From an uncultured Anaerolineae bacterium (GTDB taxonomy: Bacteria; Chloroflexota; Anaerolineae; Promineifilales; Promineifilaceae), in the NCBI GenBank assembly GCA_937943625.1, contig CALEAD010000007.1, positions 62,001-126,000 of the forward strand: a stretch of 64,000 nucleotides of DNA. Reading direction: 5' to 3'. The position numbers and the translations under genes are program-made. The notes under the pieces were generated by a model. The model saw nothing but the letters and a program-made list of their open reading frames with translations. It did no database searches and was not told the origin of the DNA. Shown piece after piece: positions 34,823-44,709 of the stretch. Within the stretch, counting starts at the first letter, position 1. Each line of letters starts with the position of its first letter.

Positions 34823-35947
34823 ATGACACTTTGCTACGCCCAAACCATGCCAGGGGTAGAAAAAATTGCCTGGCTCGAAATTCGTGAGCGCCTGCCCCAG
34901 GCGCAATTTGTGGATTATCTTTTTGCCAAAGAGCAAAATGGCATTGTGCGGTTTAACTATGAGGGGCCGCTGGAGGATTTGCTGGCACTGCGCACGGTGG
35001 AAGATGTGTTTGTGCAAGCGCTGCACCTGCCCAAGCTAACACGCGGTCGCTATGACCTGCGCGTGCTGGGCGAGGAGGTGGCAAAAGGGGAAGCGCTGGG
35101 TCGGGCGGTGAATGGCCTGATGCGCTTCTTAAAGCTAAGCAAACCCCCTACTTATCGCGTGATCGGCCGTTTGTATGGCAAGCACCCCTTTCGCCGCGAA
35201 GAGCTGGCAGAAACGGTGGCTGACGGGCTGCGCAAGCGGTATCCACGCTGGCTGCCCGTGCCGGATGGGGGTCAGGTGGAGGTATGGGTGAATGTGCTGG
35301 GGTCGCAGCTTTTGCTGGGGCTGCGCCTCTCTGACCGCACAATGCGTCACCGGTATCAGAAGCGGGTAGACCTGCCGGTTTCATTACGGCCGTCTGTGGC
35401 CGCCGCCATGGTGTATCTGACCCAACCCACCCCAGAGGAGGTGTTTGTGGATCCGATGTGCGGCAGTGGCACCATTCTGCTGGAGCGGCGCGCCTTTGGC
35501 CCGGTGCGCCAGCTGCTGGGCGGCGACGTGGGCGCAGAGCGCGCACAGGCAGCCAGACTGAACCTGATGGGACAAAAGCGCAAGCCGCGCACGCGCCAGG
35601 AGGAAGCGCCCCCCCTGCCATTGGCAATTGCACAGTGGGATGCCACACGCCTGCCGCTGGCAGCAGGCAGCGTACACAAGCTGGTCACCAATCTCCCTTT
35701 TGGCCATCAACTTGGCACGCCAGAAAAGCTGCCAGGCCTGTACGCCAGCTTTTTTGCAGAATTGGCGCGCGTGCTGCACAAAAACGGCCGTGCTGTTGTC
35801 CTCAGCAGCGAATTTGAATTGGTGAAAGAAAGCGTGCGCCAGCAGCCCAGCCTGCACATCGTGACCGGTTACTCCATTGCCATCCTGGGCAAGTGGGGCC
35901 GCATCTACATCATCCAGCAGCAGGCCCCTGCGCTGCCTGCGCCATAA
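34823..35947 (+). CDS. THUMP-domain tRNA/RNA guanine-N2 methyltransferase (Trm14/TrmN-like)
   Basis: A 374-residue protein with an N-terminal THUMP-type RNA-binding region (about residues 1-165) and a class I SAM methyltransferase domain. Motif I is VFVDPMCGSGTILLE and the catalytic motif is TNLPFGHQ, the (N/D)(L/P)P(F/Y) form found in m2G enzymes acting on tRNA position 6. A role on 23S rRNA, as in RlmL-like proteins, is a possible alternative. It is followed 8 nt later by the ktrA-like gene. Confidence 0.85.
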   Translation: MTLCYAQTMPGVEKIAWLEIRERLPQAQFVDYLFAKEQNGIVRFNYEGPLEDLLALRTVEDVFVQALHLPKLTRGRYDLRVLGEEVAKGEALGRAVNGLMRFLKLSKPPTYRVIGRLYGKHPFRREELAETVADGLRKRYPRWLPVPDGGQVEVWVNVLGSQLLLGLRLSDRTMRHRYQKRVDLPVSLRPSVAAAMVYLTQPTPEEVFVDPMCGSGTILLERRAFGPVRQLLGGDVGAERAQAARLNLMGQKRKPRTRQEEAPPLPLAIAQWDATRLPLAAGSVHKLVTNLPFGHQLGTPEKLPGLYASFFAELARVLHKNGRAVVLSSEFELVKESVRQQPSLHIVTGYSIAILGKWGRIYIIQQQAPALPAP

Positions 35948-35955
35948 GGAAATCC

Positions 35956-36627
35956 ATGTTTGGCAAAAAGAGCGCCCCCCGTGAGTTTGCTGTAATCGGA
36001 CTCGGCCGTTTTGGCCGCAGCGTGGCCGAACATCTGGAAGCCAACGGCTACACCGTCCTGGGCATAGACCTCTCGCCGCAAATCGTGCAGAGCTTCTCCA
36101 CGCACATCACCAAAGCGGTGGCGCTGGATGCCACCAACGAAGAGGCGCTCAAGCTGGTGGACATCACCTCGTTTGACACGGTGATCGTGGCCATCGGCAC
36201 CGATTTTGAAAGCAATCTGATGACAACCGTGGCGCTGAAAAACCTGGGCATCAAGCGCGTAATTACCAAAGCACTAAACCGGCGGCAGCAAGAAATCTTG
36301 CTGCGCGTGGGCGCTGACCGCGTGATTCGCCCGGAGTTTGATGCAGGCAAGCGGCTGGCCGAGGAATTGAGCGCGCCCGCCATGCTGGAAAAGCTGCACC
36401 TGGGCGCCGAGCACAGCGTGCTGGAGCTGCGTGTACCCAAGTCGCTGGTGTGGCAAACCCTGGCGCAAACAGACTTGCGCAATCGCTATGGCGTGACGGT
36501 GCTGGTGGTTAAACGGGCTGACAAGTTGCTGGTTTCGCCGCCCGCAGACTGCATCTTGCAGCAGGGAGACATCCTGGTTGTGCTGGGCAGCAATGAAGAT
36601 ATTGCTCATTTTGCCAGGCTGGAATAA
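35956..36627 (+). CDS. ktrA: Potassium uptake regulatory subunit (KtrA/TrkA)
   Basis: A 223-residue cytoplasmic RCK protein that gates the K+ channel-like membrane subunit. The N-terminal Rossmann domain has FAVIGLGRFGRSVAEHL with Asp at the end of the second strand (VLGIDLS). The C-terminal RCK_C domain spans about residues 140-223. The ATG at 35956 follows AAGGAAATCC and removes an unrelated extension. Its stop overlaps the start of the membrane subunit gene (TAATG). Confidence 0.92.
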   Translation: MFGKKSAPREFAVIGLGRFGRSVAEHLEANGYTVLGIDLSPQIVQSFSTHITKAVALDATNEEALKLVDITSFDTVIVAIGTDFESNLMTTVALKNLGIKRVITKALNRRQQEILLRVGADRVIRPEFDAGKRLAEELSAPAMLEKLHLGAEHSVLELRVPKSLVWQTLAQTDLRNRYGVTVLVVKRADKLLVSPPADCILQQGDILVVLGSNEDIAHFARLE

Positions 36628-37973
36628 TGGACGCAAGCCATGAGCCGCTGCCAGTCTACGTGCGCCTGGTGCTGGGGCTGGCGTTCCTCATCGTCGTCGG
36701 CGCCGGGCTCTTGCTCTTGCCGGGGGTAACGGTCGAACGGCCGTTGACCCCTATGGAAGCCCTCTTTACCGCCACTTCCGCCCTCACCGTGACCGGCCTC
36801 ACGGTTGTCACCACCAGCACCCAATTCACAACCGCAGGGCAGTGGCTCATTTTGCTGCTCATTCAGATCGGCGGCGTGGGCTACATGACCATCGTCGCCG
36901 TGATTATGCGCTTCATTGGCCGGCGCATTTCCCTTATAGACCGCCTGGCGCTTTCCAGCTCCCTGGGATTAGACCATCCGACAGAGATTTTGCGTGTGCT
37001 GCGCCGCACCCTGATTGGCATTTTGCTGATTGAAGGGGCTGGCGCGCTCCTGTTGCTCATTCACTGGCAGGCAAGCGGCATCGTGCCTGCCGAACAGGGA
37101 TTTTTGTACGCCCTCTTTCATGCCGTATCGGCTTTTTGCAACGCCGGGTTTGACTTGTTTGCCGGTCTAAACGCCTATCCTGGCGGTATTCCCGCCGATA
37201 GTCCGTCGCTCATTATCATGGGGCTGCTCATTATTATCGGTGGGTTGGGCATTCCCGTGCTGACTGATTTATTCAACTGGTCGCCCCGTCGTCGCCTGAC
37301 CCCCAACACGCGCGTGACGTTGAGTGTGGCGGCCGTTTTAGTGGTCATGGGTTGGGGTGGCCTGCTCCTGGCAGAAACACAGAGCCGGGGTGTGTTGTAC
37401 TATGCGGGCTGGGAGGAGCGTATTGTCCACTCATGGTTCCAATCCGTCTCGGCGCGCACAGCCGGGTTCCCTGGCTTTCGTGATTTCACCGACCTGACTC
37501 CCCCAGCACAGTTGTTGGTCATGGCACTGATGTTTGTCGGCTGTGCGCCAGCTTCCATGGGGGGAGGCATCACAACCGGCACATTTGCCGTGCTCTTTTT
37601 GGCGCTGTTCAGCTATGCGCGCGGGCTGCCAACGGCGCACGTGTCCGGTTATGCCATTGCTGCCAACACGGTACGCCGCGCAGCAGCCGTGTTCACCATC
37701 AGCATCAGCGGTGTGTTGGTGGCAACCTGGCTACTGCTGATGACGCACGATTTCACTTTCAACGCGGCGCTGTTTGAGGTGATTTCCGCTTTTGCAACCT
37801 GCGGGCTTTCCCTGGGCATCACCACAGAGCTAAACACCTTTGGCCGCGTCGTTATCATGATTATGATGTTTTGGGGGCGGTTAGGCGCATTAACGCTTGT
37901 TATTCTTCTAACAAACAGAAATGTGCCGTCTGGGCTGCTCACGTACCCGGAGACAACTATCCTGATCGGATAG
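36627..37973 (+). CDS. ktrB: Potassium uptake membrane subunit (KtrB/TrkH)
   Basis: A 448-residue membrane protein of the superfamily of K+ transporters. Four M1-P-M2 units are recognisable by their selectivity-filter loops: TVTGLTVV, FCNAGFD, ARTAGFP and FATCGLS. The conserved Gly sits in each, as expected for K+ or Na+/K+ passage. It is translationally coupled to ktrA. The length is closer to KtrB than to long TrkH. Confidence 0.92.
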   Translation: MDASHEPLPVYVRLVLGLAFLIVVGAGLLLLPGVTVERPLTPMEALFTATSALTVTGLTVVTTSTQFTTAGQWLILLLIQIGGVGYMTIVAVIMRFIGRRISLIDRLALSSSLGLDHPTEILRVLRRTLIGILLIEGAGALLLLIHWQASGIVPAEQGFLYALFHAVSAFCNAGFDLFAGLNAYPGGIPADSPSLIIMGLLIIIGGLGIPVLTDLFNWSPRRRLTPNTRVTLSVAAVLVVMGWGGLLLAETQSRGVLYYAGWEERIVHSWFQSVSARTAGFPGFRDFTDLTPPAQLLVMALMFVGCAPASMGGGITTGTFAVLFLALFSYARGLPTAHVSGYAIAANTVRRAAAVFTISISGVLVATWLLLMTHDFTFNAALFEVISAFATCGLSLGITTELNTFGRVVIMIMMFWGRLGALTLVILLTNRNVPSGLLTYPETTILIG

Positions 37974-38120
37974 TTTTGGTAAATAGGGGAAATTAAAACG
38001 GGCAACGTTGATGTTGCCTTTGCACATTTGACCTCAGACTGCTGACAGCCAACTGCCGCGCCTGGCCAATGGTGCGATCGTTAAGCCCTTTCCCAAGGCG
38101 TTACGAACCATGCCCCAAGA

Positions 38121-38156
38121 CGTAACCCAGGTTGGTCACCTGGGTTACGTTTTCTT
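38121..38156. terminator. Hairpin terminator between convergent genes
   Basis: A perfect 12-bp stem, CGTAACCCAGGT with ACCTGGGTTACG, has a 5-nt loop and TTTTCTT on the plus side. It lies between ktrB (+) and the macroglobulin gene (-). Its CAGGTTGG/ACCTGG wording matches the hairpin inside family B repeats, and a degenerate family A stretch (about 38030-38110) precedes it. Confidence 0.75.
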
Positions 38157-38174
38157 GTAAAGATGTGTTGTGTC

Positions 38175-41100
38175 TTACTCGCCTGTAATTGTAAACAACA
38201 GCCCATCCGAACGGCCGAATACTTCTGGGAAGAACTCTTGCCGCGCAGTTGCCGGCATTACCTGGAAGGCACCAGGGATGCTGGCTTGCAGCGTGTAGGT
38301 GTATTGGTACGTACCGGCAGGCAAATAGCGGGCATAGAAGCGCACCTCCTCGTCGCGAAACTCGACGCGGTTAAAGAACCACCAGCCCCAATAACCATAG
38401 CGATACACGTCTGCATCCATCCGCTGCACGCCAGGGCCAACGTTGCTGGCGCTGGTTGCCAGGTTCGGGTCAATGGCCTCTGCGCCTGCAGGTAGCGGAT
38501 CGCGCACCAGGGCGTAGATCAGGTCGTTGGGGGCGATGATGGTTAGCTCTACGCGCACCTGCTGCCCGGCAGCAACCTGGGTGATGGGGGTGCAGGTTTC
38601 GTTTTCTGGGTTGCAGGTGGCGTCGTAATAGGTGCGCTGGACGGTAATACCGCGGCTGACGGCGCTGACGCTCTCGGCCAGCAAGAAGCTGTTGAGGTGC
38701 ATGGTGTAGTAAAGACGGCCGTTGCCCTCTCCGCGCTGGAAGTCAAAGTAGTTGATCGCATTGGGAACCAGATCAGCAAGGGGAATGGCGGTGCGCTCAT
38801 TGGCGGTGACGTTTTGCGGCGTAAACGTGCCCTGTGTCTCTGGCTTCAGGTTTAGCGCCAGGGTGTAGCTGAAGTTTGCCTCCAGCTCGCCCGTTTTAGC
38901 CATCCAGCCTGTCAACGCCATAATGCTCCAGGCTGTGTCGTAGGGCGTTTCCCAAAGTTGCGCGCGGCGCGCCTGCATCAGCCAGCGGATAGCACCTGGC
39001 AGAAGCTGGTTTTGTGGGTCTATGCCTGCCAGCGCGTTGATGACAACGGCCGTATTGCGCACATTGCTTTCCAGGTTGGCCCAGTACGGCTGAACGTCTT
39101 CCCAATGCGTGCCGGTAGCGCTGAAAATGGCGCTGTCGTTCAGGTCATTGAGCAAAATGTCCAGGTTGGCCGGCGTGTAATCTGTGCCGTGGTAAATTTC
39201 TGCCAGCATCGCTTTGGCATACGGGCTGAGCAGGTCGCGCCGCGTGGCTACGTAGGCATCGTACAGGTCAGGGTAGTCTGACCCCAGCAGGTACAGGGTG
39301 TACAGGTAGAAAATTTGTTGGTTGAGCTCATAGGCGGCATTCAGGCGGTCGGGTTGTTGTTCGACCAGCGAGCCGAGCAGGAAACGGCCGTCGTCCAACA
39401 CCTCGCGCGGTACCTCATAGCCAGCATTGGCCGCCTGCACCAGGGCAAAGAGCACATAAGCTGTCAGGTAATCATCTCGCTCGCCACTATAGCACCAGCC
39501 CCAGCCGCCATCGGGCAGTCGCCGCGCCACAATTTGGGCAATTTGCTGCGGAATCAGGCTGTCTAGCTGGTCACGCAGCTTTGGTTCCAGGTTCAGGTCG
39601 CGCAAGGCGCGCGCCGTAGCGGTGTTGGGCAGCAGGTGGCTGGCCAGGGCATGGGCGCAGGCGGTATCATAGGAGTCAAACTCTAGCGCCTCGAGAGTAT
39701 CTATCAGGGCCGCTGCCAGGGAAGGGCTAAGGCTAATGTTAACCGTGCCGCGCCGTAGGTCGGCGTTGAAGGGAACCAGAACTGCCTCTACCCGTCGCCC
39801 CGCCTGCGCCAGCACGCCAGCGCTGCCTACGATATCTTCGGCGTCGTAGCGATAGATGGGAATGACGTTGTTCGGACCAACGCCAAAAGTGGGTTTAGTG
39901 GCATCGCTAAAGCCACCGCCGCTGACGCGGAAGGTGAGGTCGGCTTCGGTGCCGTCTTCGACCGTCACCTGCCAGCGCACCAGGGTACGGCCGTTGGCGG
40001 GAACGGTTACGGTTTTGTCGGTCAGGTCACCGCTCAGCCCTGTGGTCGCCAGGCTGACGGTAGCCTCAATGGGGCTATTGGTGTTGTTGTTTACAAGCGC
40101 ACCCAGGTATACCACATCCCCTACGGTCAAGAAGCGTGGCGTGATGGGACGCAGGAGTAGCGGCAGGCTGACGATAACGTCAACGCTGCTTTGCCCAACC
40201 AACGTGTCACTGGTAACGGCTTTGCTGCTCAGCCGCCAGGTCGTCAGGCTGTCGGGCAGGGGGATTCCTACCTGTGCCCGGCCGTTGGCATCGGTGACAA
40301 CAGAGGCGCGCCAGTAAGCAGTATCGGGGAAGTCGCGGCGCACGCGCTCCTCCTCATCTCCCAGGGCGCGGCTCAGGGCTTCGGTAGCCATATCACCGCC
40401 ACCGCCGCCCATGCCGCCCCCCTCGATGGGCAGTTCCGGCTCCAGCCCTTCGCCGGAGACAATCAGGCCGCTGCCAACCTGGCTGTAAATGGGCAGAGGT
40501 TTGTAGAATGCTTCCTGGATGGGTGGGGCGTTGTCTGGCTTCAGCGTGAGCACGGCCAGGTCAACCAGCGCCAGGGAGAGTGTGGCCTGGACGGGGCGGC
40601 CCAGGTAATCGGTGACAGCAATGTCGTATACGGCCGTTTCCCCTGGGGCAAACTGGGCTGAACGTGCATTCAGTGCGACGTTCAGCGTCAGTCGCTGCGT
40701 CGAGACCTTGATCTCCGCCATGCCCACGCGAATGTCTGCGTAGGGGTAATTTGTGCCGGGGGTAACGGGCTTAACGGCCGTTAGGGTCAGGTACACGTTG
40801 GGCGCGTACAGATCGGGAATGGCAATCTCCAACACGTCGCTGTTGGTTTGCAACGTCACCAGCCGCTGCTCAATCAGGCGACCGCGCTCAATTGTTAGCC
40901 AGGCGCGCACCGGACCAGCAAAGGGAGATTGTACCAACACGCGCGCCGTGTCCCCTGGCTGGTACGTTTGCTGATCAAGTGTCAGCTCCATGCGCCGCTC
41001 TTTCTGGTCAGTGCGCCAACCCACAAAGTTGTTGTCGGTGACCCACAAGAAGGTGCTGCTGACCTGCTGGCGGCCTGTGGCGTCGGTGACTGTGGCAACG

Positions 41101-44100
41101 GCAATGTAAGAGCCGCCAACTTCAGGCGTAAAGCTGGCAGTGGCGCGCCCCTGGGCGTTGGTTGTTACCTGCGCCCGCGCCACTTCACTGTCTACCGGTT
41201 CCCAAGTGGTGCGATAGAAGCCAAAATCGGCCGTGCGCTGCGAGCGCCATTGTCGCTCATAGAAAACTACCTGGACGGGCTGATTGCCCACGCTTTGGCC
41301 GCCCCAGTTAACGGTATTCAGGTCAACGGCCGTTCCTTGCCCCGCCCTGGTAATGTAGGCCGCCGGTTTAATGCCCACGTACACATTGGCCGCGTGGAAG
41401 GTGACAGTGGCGCGGCTACTGACGGGGAAATTAGAAAGGTCTTGCACTGTTGCCTCAATCGTCACCCGGCGACTGCCCGGCTCTGCGTTGCGCAACAGGT
41501 CAGCGGGCAGGGTAATCACGAGACGGCCGTTGCCATCCGTGCGCCCCTCGCCACTGATCAGATAGTTACTACGCTCACTGCCGAATAAGAATGGCCCATA
41601 ATCGCGATAGAAGTAATGCGCGCTGTCCCCGTAGCTGTAGTACGGGCCGGGGATGTCAGGATAATAGGCCATTTCGCTGACGTTCCAGTTAACGCTCAGG
41701 TCAGCGGCGGGGCCGCCAAAGAAGTAGCTGGCCTCCAGCGTCACTTCAACCACTTCACCGCGCACCGCCTCCGGGCGCGCCGGTGTCAGCCCTACTAAAA
41801 ATTCGGGGCGGCGGTACTCGGCCACGGTGAACGAGCGCGACGTGTCATAGTCTAACCCTGGCAGATAAAACTGATACGTGCCCAGGGGCAAATCCTTACT
41901 CAGGACAAACTCACCGTCAAAGCTGCCATCGGGCTGAACGAGAACCTCGAAGCTCTGGTTGAAGGAGCCCCCTTCCACATAAAAGGTGGGGTTGAACTCG
42001 ATGCGCAAACTGCGGGTGCTGGGAGGCAGGTAACGGCCGTAATCAGCATCGCGTACTATCCCCTTAAAGTAAACGGTATCGCCAGGGCGATAGATGGGAC
42101 GGTCTGTATAGAGGTAAGCAAAGGTGGGAACGGCCGGGCTGTACCCCATATTCAGGCCAAATTGCCAGGGAGAAATGCCTTCGGCCCAGGCGCTAGATGC
42201 CACACCAAAGCCCGGCGCGCCCACTTCACCACTGGTTACAATCACACCATCCAGATAGTCGGGGCGCGGCGCCCGGCCAAAGGTGGCAAACCCGTTGGCG
42301 TCGGAAACGGCCGTACCCAACGGCACACCGCGCGCATCATACAGCGCCAGCCTGCGCCCGGCGACGGGTTGCCCGCTGGCAATATCGGTTACCCACACAT
42401 GCACCTCGTCAAACATCTCCTTTATCACCAGGTTTGTGTCTGCCACAACCAGCAGGTTGCGCTGATTTTGCCAGTAAAACACATCCTCGGTAATTTCCGG
42501 CGCGCTCAACGTCAGCAAATAGACGCCGGTGGGCAGCACACCCCCGTCTGCCAGCGTAATCGTCGCGAGGCCATTTCGGTTCTCTGGCGAGATATTCCAG
42601 GTGCGCTGTGGCGCAATTGCGGGGCGGTAGTTATACAGGTCATAGCGGTTGATAATCAGGTTCAGCGGCAACCCCAGGTTATACAGCGCCAGATCCAGGC
42701 GTGAAACGTTGCGATGCTGCACTTCTACCTGCGTGGGAAAGCTGGTGCTGAGCTGGCTGATCTGCTGCGGCAGATTAAAGCTGGCAATGGAGTCATAGTC
42801 GGGCGTGGTAAATTGCCAGGTATAGTCGCGCCCCAGGGTGTTGCCATAGGGGTCGGCGGCATCACCAGGTACGGTTACGCGATAAGTCGTGTTGCGCTCT
42901 AACGGAAAACTGACGTAGAGTGAGTTGTTATACGTCTCAAAGTAGTATTGCGGATTGCGCGGCGCCGGCTCAATGCGCAGACGACCCTCCAGCGTGTTGA
43001 TATCCATCAGTGAAGCAAAGTTGATGTTGAACCCCCACTGGTAGCGGTGGGCCATCTCGTTGTTTGCAGGACTGGTGTAGAGAATGGCGGGGAAGGAAAC
43101 GGTGCGGAAGGGGCTGACAACGTTGCGCGGCAAATTGGCCTGGCCTCTGGCAGCGCGCGCGCCGGTGCTGATGGTGACCTGGTAATCTGTCTCCAGACGC
43201 AGGGGCTGCTGTGGCTTGAGCACGAGGACGCGGTTGTCGTCGCGCCATTGGTAGGAAACGGCCGTGTTCCCCACCCCCACCCCTGGTAGCAATACGCTCG
43301 CTTCGGTGCTGGCGCGATCCATGGGCGTGTTGAAGGTGATGGTGATGGGCAGCGTGGGGTTGACGTCATAACTGTTTGCCGGTGGCTCAATGGACACAAC
43401 TTGCGGGCTACGTGTGCTAAAACGCCAGCTATAGCCCCCCTCTAGCAAACCACCAGTTACGTCAGTCAGGCCATCTGCTACGGAAACCTGATAGGTGGTA
43501 GCAGCATCCAGCGGCGCATCCGGCACAAAGCGGTATATGCTGCTGGAAACCCACTCCCCCTGGCCGCTGATGGGTGGGTCGAAGGTGAGTGGTTGCGGCA
43601 GGCCAGCCTGCTGCGCGGTGCTAACCAGGGGCACGACCGGGCGGTTGAAGAAGACGGCAATGGCGCTGTCGCTGTCTACGTCGCGGCTGTCGCCGGCAGG
43701 CAGGGTCTGGCTCACTTGCAGGTAGCCAACGGTTTGCAGTTGCAGGGTGATGGGGGCGTCGAGGGTACGGCCGTTGGTGCCGCTGGCTGTCTCCTGGATT
43801 TGTACGCGGTAGCTGGCCTGGCGCTTGAGCCCACGTGGCGTAAAGACCAGGGTATCGTCGCGCGTCCAGGTAAATTCGCCCGACACGCGCTGCCCGGCCT
43901 CATCGGTCACGGCAAAGGCGGCTTCTACGGCCGTTTTGTTCATCGGCTGGTCAAAGCGCACCGTGATCGCGCCGTTAAGTAACGTCTCCTCGCCGGCGGC
44001 GGGGCTGCTGAAGACAAGCTGCGGCGGCCAATCTATGGCCGCCGGGTCTACAGCAAAGAGGGGGGAGGCAGTGGGCTGCGGCACAGCCGTTGGCGGGGTG

Positions 44101-44264
44101 GTGGCAGTTGTGGGCTGGGGAACGGCCGTTGCGCTGCGATCGGGGAGCACGGTGGTGGGAACGGCCGTTGGCAACTCAGCCTGCTCCTGGCGGCGGCAGG
44201 CCGGAACAGTCAGCAAAATGAACAAAACCAGTAAGGAATAGGTGAAGGAGGATAGCTTGCGCAT
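38175..44264 (-). CDS. Alpha-2-macroglobulin-like lipoprotein lacking the thioester motif
   Basis: A 2029-residue predicted lipoprotein. The signal ends LLTVPAC (Cys23), followed by a Thr/Pro-rich linker and several Ig-like domains with the phrase VRFDQPMNKT/ITFNTPMDRAS. Macroglobulin MG domains come next (DRPIYRPGDTVYFKG; DQQTYQPGDTARV) and then the A2M core (FPDTAYWRASVVTDANGRA, PDSLTTWRLSSKAVT). At the usual CxEQ thioester site the sequence reads DTACAHALA (Cys codon 39657-39659), so the covalent trap appears lost, as in YfhM-like relatives. Such proteins are thought to protect the periplasm or surface from proteases. The ATG at 44264 has GGAG 9 nt upstream. No penicillin-binding protein gene adjoins it, unlike in enterobacteria. 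Confidence 0.9.
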   Translation of the reverse strand: MRKLSSFTYSLLVLFILLTVPACRRQEQAELPTAVPTTVLPDRSATAVPQPTTATTPPTAVPQPTASPLFAVDPAAIDWPPQLVFSSPAAGEETLLNGAITVRFDQPMNKTAVEAAFAVTDEAGQRVSGEFTWTRDDTLVFTPRGLKRQASYRVQIQETASGTNGRTLDAPITLQLQTVGYLQVSQTLPAGDSRDVDSDSAIAVFFNRPVVPLVSTAQQAGLPQPLTFDPPISGQGEWVSSSIYRFVPDAPLDAATTYQVSVADGLTDVTGGLLEGGYSWRFSTRSPQVVSIEPPANSYDVNPTLPITITFNTPMDRASTEASVLLPGVGVGNTAVSYQWRDDNRVLVLKPQQPLRLETDYQVTISTGARAARGQANLPRNVVSPFRTVSFPAILYTSPANNEMAHRYQWGFNINFASLMDINTLEGRLRIEPAPRNPQYYFETYNNSLYVSFPLERNTTYRVTVPGDAADPYGNTLGRDYTWQFTTPDYDSIASFNLPQQISQLSTSFPTQVEVQHRNVSRLDLALYNLGLPLNLIINRYDLYNYRPAIAPQRTWNISPENRNGLATITLADGGVLPTGVYLLTLSAPEITEDVFYWQNQRNLLVVADTNLVIKEMFDEVHVWVTDIASGQPVAGRRLALYDARGVPLGTAVSDANGFATFGRAPRPDYLDGVIVTSGEVGAPGFGVASSAWAEGISPWQFGLNMGYSPAVPTFAYLYTDRPIYRPGDTVYFKGIVRDADYGRYLPPSTRSLRIEFNPTFYVEGGSFNQSFEVLVQPDGSFDGEFVLSKDLPLGTYQFYLPGLDYDTSRSFTVAEYRRPEFLVGLTPARPEAVRGEVVEVTLEASYFFGGPAADLSVNWNVSEMAYYPDIPGPYYSYGDSAHYFYRDYGPFLFGSERSNYLISGEGRTDGNGRLVITLPADLLRNAEPGSRRVTIEATVQDLSNFPVSSRATVTFHAANVYVGIKPAAYITRAGQGTAVDLNTVNWGGQSVGNQPVQVVFYERQWRSQRTADFGFYRTTWEPVDSEVARAQVTTNAQGRATASFTPEVGGSYIAVATVTDATGRQQVSSTFLWVTDNNFVGWRTDQKERRMELTLDQQTYQPGDTARVLVQSPFAGPVRAWLTIERGRLIEQRLVTLQTNSDVLEIAIPDLYAPNVYLTLTAVKPVTPGTNYPYADIRVGMAEIKVSTQRLTLNVALNARSAQFAPGETAVYDIAVTDYLGRPVQATLSLALVDLAVLTLKPDNAPPIQEAFYKPLPIYSQVGSGLIVSGEGLEPELPIEGGGMGGGGGDMATEALSRALGDEEERVRRDFPDTAYWRASVVTDANGRAQVGIPLPDSLTTWRLSSKAVTSDTLVGQSSVDVIVSLPLLLRPITPRFLTVGDVVYLGALVNNNTNSPIEATVSLATTGLSGDLTDKTVTVPANGRTLVRWQVTVEDGTEADLTFRVSGGGFSDATKPTFGVGPNNVIPIYRYDAEDIVGSAGVLAQAGRRVEAVLVPFNADLRRGTVNISLSPSLAAALIDTLEALEFDSYDTACAHALASHLLPNTATARALRDLNLEPKLRDQLDSLIPQQIAQIVARRLPDGGWGWCYSGERDDYLTAYVLFALVQAANAGYEVPREVLDDGRFLLGSLVEQQPDRLNAAYELNQQIFYLYTLYLLGSDYPDLYDAYVATRRDLLSPYAKAMLAEIYHGTDYTPANLDILLNDLNDSAIFSATGTHWEDVQPYWANLESNVRNTAVVINALAGIDPQNQLLPGAIRWLMQARRAQLWETPYDTAWSIMALTGWMAKTGELEANFSYTLALNLKPETQGTFTPQNVTANERTAIPLADLVPNAINYFDFQRGEGNGRLYYTMHLNSFLLAESVSAVSRGITVQRTYYDATCNPENETCTPITQVAAGQQVRVELTIIAPNDLIYALVRDPLPAGAEAIDPNLATSASNVGPGVQRMDADVYRYGYWGWWFFNRVEFRDEEVRFYARYLPAGTYQYTYTLQASIPGAFQVMPATARQEFFPEVFGRSDGLLFTITGE

Positions 44265-44457
44265 GGGTTCAATCTCCAAATTATGCCAAAAGATGACGCC
44301 AGCCATCTGGCGCGTCATATCTGCACTATAACAAAATCCAGTCACAAAGTACAGGCAAACATATAGCATCGCAGAAGAGTTGGTGGGAAAACGGACAAAA
44401 GCGTTTTGCCATTTACACAACAGGCCATTAGCTTTATACTCAGCTCAGGTAACTGCC
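44265..44457. other. Leader region of the macroglobulin gene
   Basis: This is the upstream part of a 583-bp gap. No gene is seen. The minus-strand promoter of the macroglobulin gene should lie here, but no strong -35/-10 pair was recognised. Confidence 0.3.
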
Positions 44458-44458
44458 T

Positions 44459-44550
44459 GGACACTGGCGTTTTTGCTAACTGTCAAAGTAGCGCGATTTG
44501 GCAAATCACGTTACAGCGCTACAAGTCAGTGCAAATTCGCCAGACTCCAG
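44459..44550 (+). repeat. Intergenic repeat family C, copy 3
   Basis: It begins GGACACTGGCGTTTTTGC, contains AGTAGCGCGATTTGGC and TTACAGCGCTACAAGTCAG, and ends CGCCAGACTCCAG. It aligns end to end with the copies at 9264 and 31130. Confidence 0.85.
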
Positions 44551-44709
44551 TAACTATTTCGGGATAAGTTTGATAGTTGAAAAGGTTGTTGGTTGGTTAC
44601 CAGTCTGTCTTCCCACTAAAATAGTTGTAACAAACTCGAAACAGATTGGCTGTGCTGTGTTAACAGGTCTTTCTGGCCGGGCTTGATAGTTGGTTAGTTC
44701 GGTGGTAGG

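Noticed and set aside
38163..44241. Plus-strand open frames opposite the macroglobulin gene
   Set aside because: They are shadow frames of a 2029-codon gene with clear domain content on the minus strand.
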